A stretch of 6,169 nucleotides of DNA from Bacillota bacterium (GTDB taxonomy: Bacteria; Bacillota_E; JAJZYS01; JAILZS01). Made by a program: the position numbers and the translations under genes. Shown piece after piece: positions 5,468 to 6,169 of the stretch (the first letter of the stretch is position 1; every line of letters begins with the position of its first letter). The stretch is from contig JAKASY010000139.1 of NCBI GenBank assembly GCA_021817625.1, positions 1 through 6,169 on the forward strand, given 5' to 3'. The notes below the pieces were generated by a model. The model made no database searches. It worked only from the letters and a program-made list of their open reading frames with translations, and was not told where the DNA came from.

Positions 5468-6169
5468 CTACGTGGTGCGGCGGTAGGCGACGAACGCCCA
5501 GGTGGCAAACGCGCTCGTGGCCACCACGAAGGCAATGAGCCAGGCGATGTCCGGCAGAAGCGGCGCCCAGGCGGACACCGGCGAGACCGCGGTCCGGGCC
5601 GCGACCACGGCCCAATTCACCGGGTTGAGCCGAGAGGCCAACTGCATCCAGCGCGGCATGAGGGCGGTGGACATCAGGCTCGCGGACAGGAAGGTGAGCG
5701 GCAGCGTGAAGAAGTTGAGCACCGCGATGAAGGTCTCCTCCTGGCGGACGAGCAAGGCCACGCCATTCGAGGCGGCGGCGAAGCCGCTGCCCAGGAGGAC
5801 GGCGACGACCAGGAGGAGGAGCCCTCCAAGCGGGCCGGCATAGAGGCGCGCGCCCAGCGCGATGCCGATGCCGACGATGATCAGGGTCTGCGCGCCGCCG
5901 GCGATACCCGCGTTCAAGACGCGCGCGACGATGATCGCCGTGCGGCTGGCGGGCGTGGTGAGCAGGCGGTCGAGGACGCCGCGGTCGAAGTCCTCGATCA
6001 GGCCCATGCCCGCCCAGGCGCTACCGAAGAGCGCCGTCATCACCGCCACCCCTGGCGTGAGGAATTGGATGTAGGAGCGGGCGCCGAAGCCGGGGATCTC
6101 GACCACCCGATGGAACAGCTGGCCGTACAAGATGAGCCAGATCGCCGGCTGCACGATCTCGCCGCGCTG
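5468..6169 (-). CDS. ABC-2 type transporter permease (DrrB-like), 5' end outside window
   Basis: Membrane subunit of an ABC-2 exporter, the class that moves drugs, polysaccharides or lipids outward with a separate ATPase. The visible 233 residues run off the right edge; the open frame continues through codons QRGEIV to base 6169, so the GTG at 6154 is not the start. The likely missing part is only the short cytoplasmic N-terminus and part of the first helix. Six hydrophobic segments fall at about 8-19, 36-58, 77-105, 115-141, 146-168 and 207-228. Family features are the post-TM2 cytoplasmic stretch EDFDRGVLDRLLTTPASR (59-76) and the ABC-2 signature region FFTLPLTFLSASLM before MPRWMQLASRLNPVNW. 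The partner ATPase would be expected just upstream, beyond the window. It is the first visible gene of the minus-strand run, 84 bases before dppA, but nothing in it points to a peptide substrate. Confidence 0.92.
   Translation of the reverse strand, partial: QRGEIVQPAIWLILYGQLFHRVVEIPGFGARSYIQFLTPGVAVMTALFGSAWAGMGLIEDFDRGVLDRLLTTPASRTAIIVARVLNAGIAGGAQTLIIVGIGIALGARLYAGPLGGLLLLVVAVLLGSGFAAASNGVALLVRQEETFIAVLNFFTLPLTFLSASLMSTALMPRWMQLASRLNPVNWAVVAARTAVSPVSAWAPLLPDIAWLIAFVVATSAFATWAFVAYRRTT

Overview
The window is high-GC DNA with GTG starts, strong purine-rich ribosome binding sites and densely packed genes. This fits a high-GC free-living bacterium of the Chloroflexota, Actinomycetota or Dormibacterota kind. 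The sequence alone does not fix the phylum, because there is no rRNA or other decisive marker.

Layout: the left part (about 1-1270) carries two separate plus-strand housekeeping genes. The first is a small cytosolic cyclophilin-type peptidyl-prolyl isomerase (216-650). The second is a HIT-family nucleotide hydrolase/transferase (779-1270). A GC-rich stem-loop lies before the first gene and another lies between the two. The right part (1777-6169) is entirely minus strand. In transcription order it holds the 5'-truncated ABC-2 type permease (runs off the right edge), two tandem M55 D-aminopeptidases of the DppA family, and a secreted family-5 (DppE/OppA type) peptide-binding protein. The two blocks converge on a 506-base interval (1271-1776) that has no convincing intact gene. 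That interval holds a possible C-terminal remnant of a SnoaL/NTF2-like protein on the minus strand, two overlapping inverted repeats, and a GGCGCC hairpin directly after the stop of the binding-protein gene.

How the genes may work together: in Bacillus the D-aminopeptidase DppA is encoded with a dipeptide ABC importer whose binding protein is DppE. Here two DppA paralogues lie immediately upstream of a peptide-binding protein. This suggests uptake and hydrolysis of peptides, possibly D-amino-acid peptides from cell-wall turnover. The membrane permeases and ATPases of such an importer are not in the window. The ABC-2 permease upstream belongs to an exporter family, and its link to peptide use is only positional.

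No mobile element, CRISPR array, tRNA or rRNA was seen. The points most worth following are the tandem dppA duplication (about 79% protein identity by hand alignment, all metal ligands kept in both), the structured leader just before the first dppA ribosome binding site, and the broken SnoaL-like remnant with its neighbouring mutually exclusive hairpins.
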